A DNA stretch of 64,000 nucleotides, taken from Petrosia ficiformis (lineage: Eukaryota; Porifera; Demospongiae; Haplosclerida; Petrosiidae). A model generated the notes under the pieces. It had not been told where the DNA came from. It made no database searches and saw only the letters and a list, made by a program, of their open reading frames with translations. This document shows positions 10,276-24,600 of this stretch, in pieces. A program made the translations under genes and the position numbers. How positions within the stretch are numbered: position 1 is the first letter of the stretch; each line of letters starts with the position of its first letter. The stretch spans positions 3,019,001 to 3,083,000 of the forward strand of contig OX345637.1 in assembly GCA_947044365.1 (NCBI GenBank), written 5' to 3'.

Positions 10276-10626
10276 AATATATTACGTAGTCTAAAATCAG
10301 TACTACTGCAAGTAAAATAATATGACACAGCAAACGTAGTAACAGAGGAGATTTATGCCCTTTTTAGATCTAAAAATTATGAATGTTTTTGTCAACTATA
10401 TCATGGAGTGGATTATGACTTGTTCTATTAGTGGCGCATGGAGCTCGCTTCTGTCGGAAAGGGTGGAGCTAGAACTAAGCATTTACGGCAGAAGACACAT
10501 TCCCATCCAGCACCAGATGGGTACGAGAACAGAGTATGCATGTTGCGTAGGTTAGACGTCTATAGGAGTAGAAATAATAGGTAGTACATTTGGTATAGAA
10601 CGAGATTGCAGATTAGACAGTTGATG

Positions 10627-10685
10627 GTCTCGCACGCCAGACTCCTCCTCTTTCTAAAAAAGAGGAGGAGTCTGACTCGCGAGAC
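10627..10685. repeat. Snap-back hairpin repeat (GTCTCG family)
   Basis: 27-bp arms (GTCTCGCACGCCAGACTCC...) pair with the right side ending GACTCGCGAGAC, with a loop of only a few bases. It is the cleanest copy of the family. Confidence 0.9.
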
Positions 10686-10754
10686 TAGTTGATTATCAAT
10701 TACTGCAACCGCGCTGCAACAATCACTAAGGTACTACATTCAGAGTCGGTCCCA

Positions 10755-10930
10755 TTCAGGATTCAAATTACCCGGAATGAAACATTATTGGACAGTGGAC
10801 AACATTTCCAACATTCTTCCTTATGATTCTTCTATATATAAGTGAGTTCTTAGGCCTACCTTTTATTCAAATTTCATGTTATTCAATTAATGTTTCAATC
10901 TCCTCATGTCTCAGTATTCTATTATTAATA
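10755..10930 (+). repeat. Segment duplicated at 53520-53780
   Basis: Shared pieces include GGACAGTGGAC, ATGATTCTTCTA, AAGTGAGTT, TAGGCCTAC and TTCTATT. Both copies lie downstream of a kinase relic, so the duplication block extends past the kinase exon. Confidence 0.55.
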
Positions 10931-11985
10931 TAATAATAGTTTTCTTGCTGTACGAGCAAGAAAACCATTCATTGTCATTTTATTGTGCATTTCATGTGTT
11001 CAGTTTGTGTTCATAAACTATTAAAGAATACAAAGTAATAGATCAATATACTCAGTTCAGTGAATAGTTATCAGGATAACTGTATATCCATTACAAACCT
11101 ATATACATGAACATGTAGATTAAGATATAGTACATTCTTATTATCAGTACTAATATTGAATCTATTAATAGTAATTAGGACAATAATCATATGCCTCTTC
11201 AATCAAATTATATACATGTACATGTATGCTTGATATTTTGATATTTTGATATTTTGATGCATGTATGCTTGTTTTTTTACCTTGTTCTTTAACAAGGAAG
11301 ATCATATTTTCTTTCAAGTTGGTTTTCAATAATGACCGGTGACAAACACGTCATGTAGGTGTATGATACATGATATTCTGTAATTATAATTATACAGGAA
11401 ACCAAATAGTCCCATTCCAAGTGTCACCAAAAGGAAGAGGAGTCTAGTGAGTTGAGTTAAACCTTTACACTAATAATTATGGTACCTATGATATCAGTAG
11501 TTTAAGTACCTACATGCATGTATAATTACATTTGTATTTAATCGTGTATTTATATAATTATTTTTCTAAATTTAATTATAGTGTACACAAACATATTGAG
11601 GAAGGTATTTGCTTGCCGGTTAATGTTAGGCTGGGCTTGACAAGAAATGTGACTATCAGACATACTAGACATTAATTAGCAGCATTAGTTAGTACTTATC
11701 AGTGCTTCTTCAAATTTGTAATCAGTACTAATCAGTACTTCTTTACATGTGTAAGAGCAGGTGCTAAGTGTAGCTCAAGCCTTCCACATGTGCTTCTCTT
11801 CTTTGTTTATGAGTTGCATTAGGCATTATAGTTACGTATATACTTATTATAATATTATAAATAATAATAATAATATTATTATTATTATATGGACACTGGA
11901 TGAGTTAGCTAGCCATCAAAGATGTTTAACCCATCATTCCTGGTTCTCAAGACTTGGCATTTAGTGTTCCATTTTTACTGTGAAT
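10930..11985. other. No gene seen
   Basis: AT-rich sequence; a triple 10-bp repeat (GATATTTTGA) at 11232-11262 is the only structure noticed. An open frame at 11761-11964 is low-complexity. Confidence 0.5.
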
Positions 11986-11991
11986 TTTTTT

Positions 11992-12054
11992 AGCCATTGT
12001 GGCTGCTTATTTTCTAAGCCCTTTGTGGCTGTGCTTTATGAAGCCATTGTGGCT
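11992..12054. repeat. AGCCATTGTGGCT palindromic motif, three units
   Basis: AGCCATTGTGGCT occurs at 11992 and 12042 with a variant AAGCCCTTTGTGGCT at 12016. Each is a 5-bp inverted repeat around 3 bases. The reverse complement recurs at 54101 and as four spaced units at 55948-56046. Confidence 0.7.
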
Positions 12055-12079
12055 GCTTGTTCGTTTGTAGTGTATGTTT

Positions 12080-15000
12080 CTTTGTTGTGTGTGTTTGTCT
12101 ACGCCTATTACTAGGCACATGTATTTTCATGTATATACTATACATGTAAGGATAGGTATATTTGTATTATAATTTTGATGCATGTCTGCGCATACTTACA
12201 TGCATAATTGATACATGTAATCACTCGGTATTTAAGTCCAAGAGGTGGCTAGTTAATTATTTAACATAAACAAAATGTACGAACAAAAACACACAAATGG
12301 ACACACACACAATGTGGTTATCAACTTACCATACCTTTCTGTCTACCTTTCACAATGAGGTTAATAATTAAATAGTTATGTGCTCTAGTTATTCATTGAC
12401 TCTTCCCCTTTGGGAGGGTTACTGTAAATGGTTTGGAAAAATGCCTGTCTGTGTGACCCCGCTGAACCGGACACTGCTGGACTTCCATACTTGACATGTA
12501 TATACTCCTCTGAAGTGGCAAGAACGAACACTCACTAATATTCACTACCATACTATAAACTATCAAAAAAGGTAAGAAATCCACTAGGTTTGGCTTCTTT
12601 CAATCTTCCTGCATCTAATGAAGCATGAGTTTTACATCACTGGCACTCTTAATGACTCCTCTTTCCAACAAAGCAAGTTAGAATCTTTGTATGTATACAT
12701 ATACTTGGAATGTTATAAAGCTAACACTCCGCTCATAATTGTAACATAAATTAATTATAAATCTACAAATAATGTAACATTTAGTTGCTCTATATTATAA
12801 AATTGTATTATGTACTATTAACTTGGTACTACCCCTGTAAATAATTATTATATTAAGAACCAATGCAAGCATGTACATGTACAACATATACATCTATGTA
12901 TGATGTACATGTACATATATGTATTGATTTTGATACATCTATCTCTTAGGTATGTCTAATCATGATCCAGAGGTTTGTGTGCTGGAAATGGCAATAATGA
13001 AAGAGGACAGATGAAGTTTGATCTGAGGAAGTATGTACTGTTAGTAATAATAAGATTTATAAGTGCACATTATGTATCTATAACTGGATACTATTCCTTT
13101 ATTATTATATTACAAGTCTATAATGTACAGATATATTGATTTATGGTACATGTACAGGGTTCTTACTGAATTTTAGTTGGTGGGGAGAAAGCATATTCGA
13201 TTATTATAAAATTATCATTTTCAATCCACTACATTAGTTACTATTAGTTAATCCCAATCCCACTTCTGTACGAAGCCTTGTTACCCTCGCTGTGCTTTTA
13301 CATAAGCTCATAAGCTCCTGGCTATACATATACTAATTTAGGAAACTTTACAATGATATATAGTAACATACATGCATGTAGCCACAACATCCTCTATGAA
13401 AATGGACAATCTAAATTGAAACTCATGCTATTTCTGCAACTCTACTAACCAATTATTTTACCGATTTATTTTTTTGCAGTGCAGTAGCTGGCTTGAAGAA
13501 TCGATAGAGAGCCATTACACAATTTTACACACATTCATTGAGAATACAATTTCGCAGGTTTAATTTTCATACCACCCAGGAAGCTTTCAAAATATATGAA
13601 ATTTTGCACCATTTGAATAACTCTCACTATACGGTATATACATACAGTAGAGGAAATTGGTAGCCAGTGATGATATATTCATCACTTGCAATTGAAATGT
13701 ATGGGTGGCCATTTTTTCCCGTGCCATCCCTACATAGAGAGTACTACCGCACTCTCTGATAGTGTTATTTTACCTTTCATAGGACTTCAAGATTTTGCAA
13801 TTGCTTAATTTGATGAAATCATTATATAATCATCATAAGCTTCAGAGTTAAACATCTCAACAGTATTGTAACTTTCTTATTAATTATAATAATTATATAT
13901 TTATTTTTATTTGTGGACTAGTAATTATTATTGTTTGTTAGATACACTTATTGATTTTGATATTAGCTAATAATTACTTTTATAACGATTAGTGTAATTT
14001 GCTTCTTAAACTCCTAATTACTTGTTATGTTACAAATGGCTTAATAATTATACATCCAGATTATGAACTGGCATAAATAATACCATAAATTATTATCACA
14101 GCAGCAAATTCAATAGGAGGTCTTTGGACTGTGCAGGCTGAGTATCAAGTTTTTTGATATAGCCTTCGTCCTTTTCTTGCCACACCCACAATAGGACCAA
14201 TGCTGTACAACTACTGCAGTTAGCTTTGGCTATGATACACGCATCATACGAAATTTATAACTTCTGTTCTATACTGTCTTGTAAGGCAAAGGTCATCGGG
14301 TGTGGGCTGAAACAACTTGGTCTTTGATCCATGATTAACATCCAATTTGGTACTGTAACCGTATCTTTGAAGTATATTGTACATTGAAATAACAGATCAG
14401 TGTGCAAAATTAATAAGTACTCATTGTGAAGTTAAAATGGAAAATTTATTTATTTTTTTCTTGAGTAGTAAATCATTCACTATGGGGTGCATAACATACA
14501 TTAATAATTTGCTTGCAAATATCCTGTTTCTTGACTACTCCATCATAACTTCTATGGATGTGCATTTATGTGAGCACTCCAAATGAAACTACATAGTCCT
14601 TGTTTTCATTATGTATATATTGAATCTAAAAACATGATAATTACTGGAAATTTGTCTTTCTGAATTTGGCAAATGAAGCTCAGACACTTCATTAGCCAGC
14701 ATTACCCAATATCCATCTCTCTGTGAGAGATCTTTTTCTGTGGAATAGTATTATTTCCACCAAAGCCTTCAGACAAATTTAGTATTTTTTTTCTTGCAGC
14801 TGGAATGTATTTATCATTGTGTTGCTGTGTGTTCAATATTGCAGATTACAACATCATTATAATTACTAGGCATATATTCAGATCAGCATTGCACAGATAA
14901 AATATGTGTAATTAGCTTAGAGATTTGATCATATTAAGCTTACTTGCATAGATAATTTGTATAATACATGAAATAAAACAAACAAAGGAGTTTATGTATT
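12080..15000. other. No gene seen; dispersed repeats
   Basis: No open frame here looks like a real gene. Two short dispersed repeats are present. 13385-13490, ending TTTTTTTGCAGTGCAG, is related to 19205-19310 and 40060-40155. 13665-13770 (CACTTGCAATTGAAATGTATGGG) is related to 20545-20600 and 21420-21525. Confidence 0.5.
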
Positions 15001-15224
15001 AACATCAGAACTCTCTTCATGAAGACTCCGAGATATAGCTTAGTGCTCAGAGCACCTTAAATCCACATAATTAATGATAAGAACGCCTCCTCTCTCTATC
15101 TAGCCTTCTTCTCCTTTCCCTTTGTCGATTCCAGGAGCCCCATGCTACAGTTATATATGCACATGAATGATCTTCCTATGCTAACCAGACCCTCTCCTCA
15201 TTTGCAGTTGGAAGGTCTGCCTAA

Positions 15225-15400
15225 CCAAGACTATATTCCAATATAGTCACTTGTGTTAGATGTTAGACAGAAAACCTTCTAAGAAAGCCACACATACCGA
15301 AATCATGCTCTGTTAGCTCCAGAAAGCTGCTAAATGAGTGTCTAAAAGTAGTATATTAAGCATAGATAGTATAAGTCTTGCTATTGTCATTACACCTACA
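15225..15400 (+). repeat. Copy of a dispersed repeat module (see 55211 and 59981)
   Basis: TTAGACAGAAAACCTTCTAAGAAAGCCA and the following GCTCCAGAAAGCTGC match modules at 55370-55450 and 60140-60215. Confidence 0.6.
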
Positions 15401-15698
15401 ACTAATTATTGTTGTTTATGCCTCGCACTAAGGCGAGCGCCAATTAGTACTCAAGAATAATAGTTAATGAAATCAATATTATAACCATGTAAACTGATTA
15501 GAAGAGATATAAGAATGGCAGTGTGTACCACTACCACTGAAACATGATTCTGAACATATACAGGAGTACCATCATGCATCTTACCTGAATAATTATTGAC
15601 CTAAATTCTTATGTAACCACAAGAATGCTTGAAGTTATCTGATGTGACAATATCTCCCAACCTGTTAGTGTCACATATGTCTACTTTTATGTCATAGA

Positions 15699-18600
15699 AT
15701 GGCCACTAGATATGGAGGAAAAGGTTTGTTTAGGTTATACTAATAATAGTGAACTTGTTATAATTATCTACAGATTATCATAAACCAAAGTCTAGAAGAA
15801 GCCACTGCACAGAAATAATAGAAAGAAAAGTTTACTGTTGGGGAGGATATCAAAAGGATCTACTTAGAGTTCATAACAGTAAGGAGAAGAGACTGTTCCA
15901 TTCAGTCATTGAGATATTTGATATAGAAACTGGTAAGTCTGAATGTACCATTAATATAGGTACAACTTCTAGTATTCAACATAAATAGATGCAATCCAAA
16001 CCCTCACACTCTATGATAAAGGAGGGTCTGGTCTGGTACATCTCATTCTGAGAGCCACTAGATATACAATGGTTTGTAAGTAGATTTTAACTGCAAAAAT
16101 GAATTATGTATAGGTGGAACAACTCTAACTCCTGAATGTTACACAGAAGAGAATGAATGTATGGAAAGTTTTGAGTATAGCAATAAATTGTTTGTCATCT
16201 TTTCAACTTAGAAAAGAGCCAACATTATTTACAAGTGTGACTACCATTATGTTTTAATACATAGCGAGTATGGTAAAACGAGTAGTCCCTGATGTTTCAC
16301 TAATAAAGCTGGGTGATAGTGAAAATAGAATTAGCATACAGATTCTGAGTATTTTCCATTTGTAGCAGAGAATCCAAGTGCTCCCACCCATCACTTTTTG
16401 AGCCCCTCAACAGAAAACACTTCAAGCTCTTTGTTCAGATCGATCTCATTGGAAGCAAATTTTGCATATTTTTTATGTAGTCGTGGGTATGGCGATACGA
16501 GATCAAATGCACATGCCTTTGCCACATGTCCACTATCACAATAGTATAGTTTTTAGCTATTGCTGTCATGATAGTAACAGTGATGATAACGATAGTCACA
16601 CCATCACTACGTACTATTGCCCAGCTAGGCCAGCCCTAATATCAAATGATTATAACATAATCACATGAATACAGCAAATATTACATGATGATTGATCACA
16701 ATCAAGAAATTGCTATAAAGTCAATCACCTCTCACATGGTGGTTAAAGCTTAGGAAAAGAGTATGTTCCTCATAGATGGTTGGCTTCCTTTACAAATGGC
16801 TGAAGTACTGACACACTTCATATAGTAGAGGCTTTATTACTAGATATGTACTAGATAAGTACTATTATAGTTACTATACTACACATGTATTAAATACCAG
16901 TCATTTACATACTAATAGTATATCACCCATGTATATTATACACATGTCATATACATCAAACACCTTTCATATACTATATAATAGTATAGTACAATAATAA
17001 CAGGATGTTGTAATAATGTGTCTTATCACTACATGTAACAGTAATCTGGATAATTATATATATATATATATATATAATATAATATATATATTTATATATA
17101 TATATATATAATCTATGATAATAACTGAACACTATAAATATTATTTTAATATTTATATTATAGCTATCATATGTCTATATTGTAGTTATTATATATTTAT
17201 ATTGTACTTATTGTAGATTAAATTAATTTTAAAAAATGTAAAATAGATGTGTGTTATTATATTAATTAAAGTTTGTCTTTCGAGTGAACTGCCACATGAC
17301 ATGCTGTTAGGAAGTGTATGTTAGTCATGAGTGTGGTATTATGAAATCAGTAAGAAAAAAATCATTATCAATATGAACTCATAATAATGTTAACAGTCCT
17401 CAAATACTACACAAATGTAATTTTGGGTATGTGAGTGATGGTGATTAAGTATATAATTTTGAACCCCTAACTAATAAATCCTAAGACTGAGAATACCCTG
17501 GATTAAGAACATGGATAGCTACAATGATCATTAACCTCACATATATAATTATAATATCCTCTATGGCTTGGAATAAAAAAATTTATATTATTCTTGATAA
17601 TTATCATAATACCTATTATGATAAACTATATAATACACTAATACAATGAACACAGTGAAGATACATTAATTCACTGTTCTGTATAAACAGGTTTATGGAG
17701 TCAACAAAATACATATGGACATCCTCCTCTAGGAGTATCTGGTTATTCATCAAGAAGTATTAGGAAGAACATCTATTATTTTGGAGGATATTGTTGTCAT
17801 GGTGATGGTTGCTGTCATAACAGCTTATCTAGTATCAATGTTGAAGATATGACATGGACTGAGCTATTTCCTACTACTGACAATGATGGACCAGCTAAGA
17901 AGTATAATAGTGGAATGATATCTTTTAAGACAGACAACAAAGAAGACTGTCTATTAGTTGTTGGAGGGTATTATCACAAGTCACCTCATAACACACAACC
18001 TGGTGCACATTATACTGGTAATAGAACCAATGAGTCACATATATTCAATAATACCACTGGTGAGTATATCATTGTATCATACTATCTATAAAACATCATA
18101 TTCAGTATTTTGTTGTGTGAAGATGATTCATAATTATAATATGTTGTTTGATTGTGGTTTTGATATTCATGATGAATACAAAACATACTATAATCAGATC
18201 TCATTAGAGCTAATAAAGAATAATAATAAGTATAAATCACATATAATAATTATAATTACTCGAGAATAGCAATTTAAAAACATTATAAAACAGGGAAGGA
18301 AAATGTAGGGATATATATCAAAACCAAAAAAGCACAGGAACAAGATTGGGATGGTTCCTCCATATTGAACACCACTTCCACAGAACAACCCTGTATAAAT
18401 ATATATATAACTAGAGTAAAGGCAAAACACAAAGAAGTGATACTCATGTATGATTGTTATTTAGTTTTGTTGCCAAAGCAAGGCACCATCCAAGTTTTGT
18501 TCCTGTGCTTTTTCGGTTTTGATATAATATTCATACATACTCCCTTCTATGTTTTAAAATGTTTTTAAATTGTTATTCTTGAGTAATTATAATATTAATT

Positions 18601-21600
18601 ACAATTTATATCTAATACTATATATATCATATCTAGTTTACTGATGATATTATATTAATTTAATGAAGTTCATAAATAATAATTATCATATAAAATGAAT
18701 TATTGGCATAATTGTGATAAAGATAATCTATATAATAATAAAATTCTTTGTCTGTCTATCACAAATTCACTCGCAACAAAGACTCAAAAAATTAGAAATG
18801 GATGTGCGTGAACTGACATGACATTATAAAAAAAGATATTGACAGAAAACTAAAGAGAAGCCCAGCTTACATCTTATAGAGATTGACCTTAAAATGAGAA
18901 CACACAGGATAAGTCAGACTGATATAGTTTATTACACTGCATGAATAGAAATAACAAATGTTTTAGTTAGTGCATTCACAAGGATTTAACAATTAGTTGG
19001 TTGTTCAGGATGCATACATCTAACACCATAGCTATTTGTACTAATTATATTAAAATATTGAAAAGGATATATGTACAATTTATCATGCCTAATATCTCAT
19101 ATTAGATGCACAAAAAAAGGTTTAGAAACCTCCAGTGATTTAGTTAAAATGTTTATTCTGCTTCTTTGTACATATATTGGACAGTATAAGGGTATTAAAA
19201 TTGGATTATAATTACATGTACAACATACAAGGTCAATTATATTACAATTTGCACTTTTCCTTGCAACTCCACTAGCCAATAAGTTTTAACAATTTTTTTT
19301 TGCAGTGTACTTGGGACAAATGAATGATTTGCGCCAGTATTGTGAATCTCTTAGGTTTCCTAATGACAAAAAAACTGTTGTCATAATGGATAAGTTTCTT
19401 TAACTCAATTGTGTGAATATCCTGAATGTCTTAAAGAATTGTTAATGGTTCCACACAATAGTCTATTAGTTTCGGAAATAACGTTATTTAGTGCATTTGT
19501 GTTTGTCTAATTTGGAGCTAATGTAAACCTTTCACAGGGTCATGGTACTTACTGTTTCCATATACATTTTCAGACTTATCATTGTATCAATACACTGTAT
19601 CCAAATGATGGTGAAAACCACAGTATGGACAACTTTACATTATTGAGGGTAATCAAGCAGTAAACAGGCATATGAATTTATTATATTATACCTAATATTT
19701 CATTTACAAATGATGTTATGAAAATGGTAAAGAATGTCATGGATGACTGCTTTTACATATATATACATGCATGGTTTCTAAATTCCTTAAGACCCTCAGG
19801 TATCGGTATACATCCTCACTGCCTAAACCTAAAAGTGGTGATTAGAAGTAACTTATTTACATCGTAACTGTACAGGCAAAAATCAGCTAGGTTAAATACT
19901 AGAAATATGGTTGTCATAATATAATATATAATTATACCGAGTTTCGTGCGCCAAAGTCCTCCCAACTTTTTGAGATCTCAAAACGGGGAGGAGTCTGGCT
20001 CGTGAGACTAAAAATATAACTAGCTCAAAATGATAGTAATTTGCTAGAATTCAGGATGAGAGAGAATAATAAAATTGTAACTATGAATATAATTTTATAT
20101 TTTATATCTATAAACAATACAATACAACGCACGCTTGATCAGAGTAGCAGAAAGTACGCTGCTAGTCATCTTACTAGCTTATGTAGAAACTGCAAATAAT
20201 AGCTAGCTATTCTACCGGAAATGTATTCCTAAAATTCTACAAGGTTTTTTAAAAGGCAAGGAGAGTAGATAATCAAAATAATAACTATAGTACACTGTTG
20301 TGCTTCAGGCATGATGAAGTCAGCCATAATTCTTGAATGCTGGACACCACAAAGCAGTATAGGGATACTTTAACTTAAACAAGAAATAATTTATGCTGTA
20401 ATTCTTTTTTTTTGTAGCCCTAGGCCAAATACTTTTCTGTTTCCCTCAAGTTCACCATTTACTTTCGAGCCACACCACTTAGCCGGAGCATTAGTTCCAT
20501 TCTGGATCTACCCCTGTTTAGCAGAGATTTCAGCTTTAATACAACTCAGTTGCAATTGATATGTATGGGCATCTAGTTTTACCATACTCTATGATTGTGT
20601 GCATGTTGATTATGATAGTAATCTAGTTCATTAGCCCTTCCCTAAAAACTGAACCACAAATAAGAGAAGTTGGTCTCCCATCATTTAATCTATAGTTTAT
20701 AGGTACCACAGGTATACAATACTATTATACTATATACAATGAATTTAGTGATACTAGTACTGTACATATTATGAACTTATTAATACTACATAGGGTATGT
20801 GTATGTGAGACAATACTAAGTGAACACTTCCTAGTTACTTAGTAGTTATACCTATGATAATCAGTGTAACTATTTTTCTGTTTATAGGGAAGTGGATTAC
20901 ACCACATGTCACTGGTAGACGGCCTGCACCGTGTTCTTTCTTCACTCTTTCATCATTAAGTGGGAATAGAATGGTTATGTATGGAGGAAGTAATCCTGAT
21001 ACATTATCCAGTGATGTAATATACATATGTACTATAATTGGATATGAACTAGTGAGTATATATAAAAAATTGTAGTTATTAAGAATAATAAAAACCATTT
21101 AAAAAAATAAAATATCACTTCCACATAACAGCCGTACATAAGGATCGCTTCTTTGTATTTTACCTTTACTCTAGCTGTCTATACTTTTGTATGGTTGTTA
21201 TGTGGAAGTGGTATTTCATGTTGTTACCAAAGCCATCTTGTTCCTGTGTTTTTTCGATTTTGGATATATCCCTTCATTTTTTAAAATGTTTTTTTATTAT
21301 TCTCATTTTTATTTCTATTTTTAAATAATTCAGGTAAATTTTTGATGAAATACGTGATGACTATTCTGTTTCATTTACAGCATTAAAATATATAATATAC
21401 ATAATATTATAATTATATTGGCAGAGATTTCAGCTTACCACTTGCAATCGAAATGTATAGGCAGCCATTTTCTTCCGGGCCATCTGTAAATAGAGACTAC
21501 TATCGTACTGTCTGATACTAATGATGAAATTGATAATCATGTACTAATCAGTTAAATTAATTACACTAGTGACTATTGTTTATAATATATTGTATAATTG

Positions 21601-24600
21601 TTGTACATGTGTATTTATAATTGATAATGTTTTGTGAGTGATACATGTTATATGAACTGTTATTATATTTCTATAGAATTGGGAGATAATACACAAACCA
21701 GTAGGAGAATATCCAGTGGGGAGGTATGGACATGCATCCACTGTAATTAGTGGTTGTGTTCAAGAGATACTCATAACAGTAGGAGGAAGGAGTGGTGGGA
21801 GAACACTGAATGAATGTTGGATGATGGAAATTCCTGACAACAAATACAAAAAGGTATTGCACATTTGTTATTATGTTCACCAGATGATCATGTGACAAAC
21901 ATTGATATTGACGTACTTTTTTTATAGTACTAAATACGTATACATGTATGATTTGTTTGTTATTTGTTTTGTAATGTCTACACAATCTTGAGACTATTTT
22001 ATGAAGTGTGAGGAGTATACATATATCTACAATCATGTAACAAATTTGTTTGTTGTTTAGCTAATTAGACACATTCCATCAAAATTTTTATGTTATAAAC
22101 AGGATATCACTAATAATACATTTAAAGCTTCTGCTTTCCTTATCAGCTGATGTTCATGTGATAATCACCTGATATAATGATTCACAATACTATAAACATG
22201 AATTGTGATTTTCTGGTAATAATGAAGTCATACATACCTAACATTGTATTGTAATTCTACAGATACACTTACCAGATAATGTAACAATGAGATATTACCA
22301 CTCCTTATCATCACTGGTGATCAGTCCAACAAATGTTTTACTTGTTGTGTTTGGAGGATGTAGAGAATCTGTGTTTAATCGAGTCAGTGATACACATGTT
22401 ATTGAACTTGGTGAGTATGCACAATTCCACATAATCTCATTTGTATAATCACATAAAGTGTGCATTCAATGGAAAATTTATGGAATTTGTGAATTTTAAA
22501 CATTCCTGAGTTCTAACTATCCTCATTTAATTAATATCCTGTAAATGTTCATCAATTATTAGATATGTTTCAAGCTAGTGTTATATAAACATTGGTTTGC
22601 TGAAGCCATATAGCATAAGTTAAGTGAATATTTTGATGTCATATTTTTAGTAAGTGTTGTCGTAGTACATGTTGCCTTCTTGTGTTGTTAGTGTAATTAT
22701 TTTCAATTCTCATAATTATAATTATTAGCTACATGTCACATATTGATTACATGTTATAATAGAAAACATGCAAATAATTATCACATATTATAATAGAAAA
22801 CTTGCAAATAATTATTACAAGATTTATCCTATTTTATATTATAATTATTTTAAACATGTAGTGTATTAAAGTCAAATTGTAATATTTAAAATAATTATTA
22901 TATTGTTCTTGTTAATTATAATGAAATACACATGTAATAATAATAATAATAATAATAATTTTTTTTTTCCATGGGTAATAATAAACAACAGTAATTGTTA
23001 TTAGTAAAACATAATAATTAGGAAAATAAAGATGAACTGAAATAAAATAAAATTTACCAGGTTAGATTGTCAGTTAAGGTAAGATAAATGGCTTTCGGCC
23101 ACCTGAAGGTCGAAAGCAGAGTTGAGAATTGGGTTAGTTCTTGATGAACGTACTCCTCTAATGCACATTATAGCTGCTCTCAACAGAGCGAAACTGAGAC
23201 GACATCTCAAGAGACCTATTGTAACGGAAAGAGACTTGTCGTGTTTTTCCGATAGTTTCTCAGCTAGGTGCCTATAGAAAGAATATGTGATCTTGGACAT
23301 GCCCCCTGTTGCTGAGAAGATGAGTGGGACAAAAGAGGAGTGTTCAATATCAATTATACGTTGTTCATAAAGACATCGTTTATCGTTTTCCTGTCGGCGA
23401 TATGTTTTCATTAGTGAAGTCTCCATATTAGTTTTAGCATAGGAGTTAAAAATTCTCACGTCGAAATATGTTTTTTCGAAACGACCACCCCACACTCCAT
23501 TGGCAGCTATATCTAAACGTGCATTAGGCTCTCTGTTTGCAGTTTGAAGAGCTAATTGTTCACCGGTGAGAGGTTGAAGGTGAGGTTCGATCTCCACATT
23601 TGAACAGACCTCAGATAAGACAGAGGCGGTGATGTCTCTAATTTCGTTATGGCAAATTGAAGGGGAAACCACCTTTGGGGCAAGAGAGAGTGTGTTCTAT
23701 CGAGAAAGGTTGCCCGCAGGTACAGGTGGAAGGACTATCCAGAATGGTCCATCCATATCGGAGGTGAATGGCATCTCTGAATGCAGATTTGTGAAGATGG
23801 AAACTGTGAGACTTTAGAGGCAAAGCTGACAGCCAATTGGAGGCCCCTTTCTCCATACTCAAGTTCAGGCTATGCTGGGACATGGGATCAAGCTGAGCAT
23901 CAGCTAAATAACAAGAGATCAAATCTACTATCACCTCAGAGCGCTTACTGAGTTTAGCCAATTTTGCCACAGACTTGAATGCTCAGCTCAGAGACCCTAG
24001 AGAAATGGTTCCAACTAGCAGAAATACCATGAGTGAAGGCTGCAAAGGCAGCATGGGGTTCAGACTCAGCCACTTTAACTAGATTGACAACTTCCTCTGA
24101 CCACAACTGAACTTTCTGAAAAATGGTGTCTCTAATAAATGATTCTGAGCCGATGGCACCTCCAAGATATTGAACTCCATCGGAGACTATCTTTATTTTA
24201 GTATCAGCAAAGACCATTTCTGAGCGAGGTAGAGAGCTGGGTTTAACAACCAGGTGAGTCTTCTTGCTGTTCGGGAAATACCCAAACTTGGGGCCGAGCC
24301 TACACAGCTCATCCCACCAGGCTCTCAGATTTTCTAAATTACTACCTGCAGTGGAATCATCCGCATACCAAATTTGTTGGGTGTTGTAAGACTCAAGATG
24401 TTTAATCAGGGGCTGGATTCCGATTGCGTACATAGCCATTCCCAGTGGGTCTCCTTGCGTAGTCCCTTCTTTAGAGGTGAGAGTTTCTCCATTAACAAAT
24501 AATAAGACTGGGTCCCTGTAAGTATTTATTAAGATTGGGGCAAGAGCTGGACATATATTTGGAAGATTGATTAGAGTAGTTGCACGATTCAGACTATTAA

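Larger units (their letters stand above)
15699..22410 (+). other. Kelch-repeat exons 1-6 of the main gene
   Basis: At least five Kelch blades are visible through their paired glycines and spaced aromatics: RKVYCWGGYQ (exon 2), KNIYYFGGYCC and CLLVVGGYY (exon 3), NRMVMYGGSN (exon 4), EILITVGGRSGG (exon 5) and NVLLVVFGGCRE (exon 6). Six blades would make a closed beta-propeller. Exons 2 and 3 are bounded by phase-1 introns, exon 4 ends in phase 0, and exon 6 ends in phase 1. Confidence 0.85.

Noticed and set aside
10355..10555. 66-codon frame as a gene
   Set aside because: No family resemblance, no splice context, and it lies between hairpin repeats.
12393..12584. 63-codon minus-strand frame
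   Set aside because: No recognisable content or splice neighbours.
23629..23817. Plus-strand frame inside the RT element
   Set aside because: Antisense shadow of the zinc/nuclease region.
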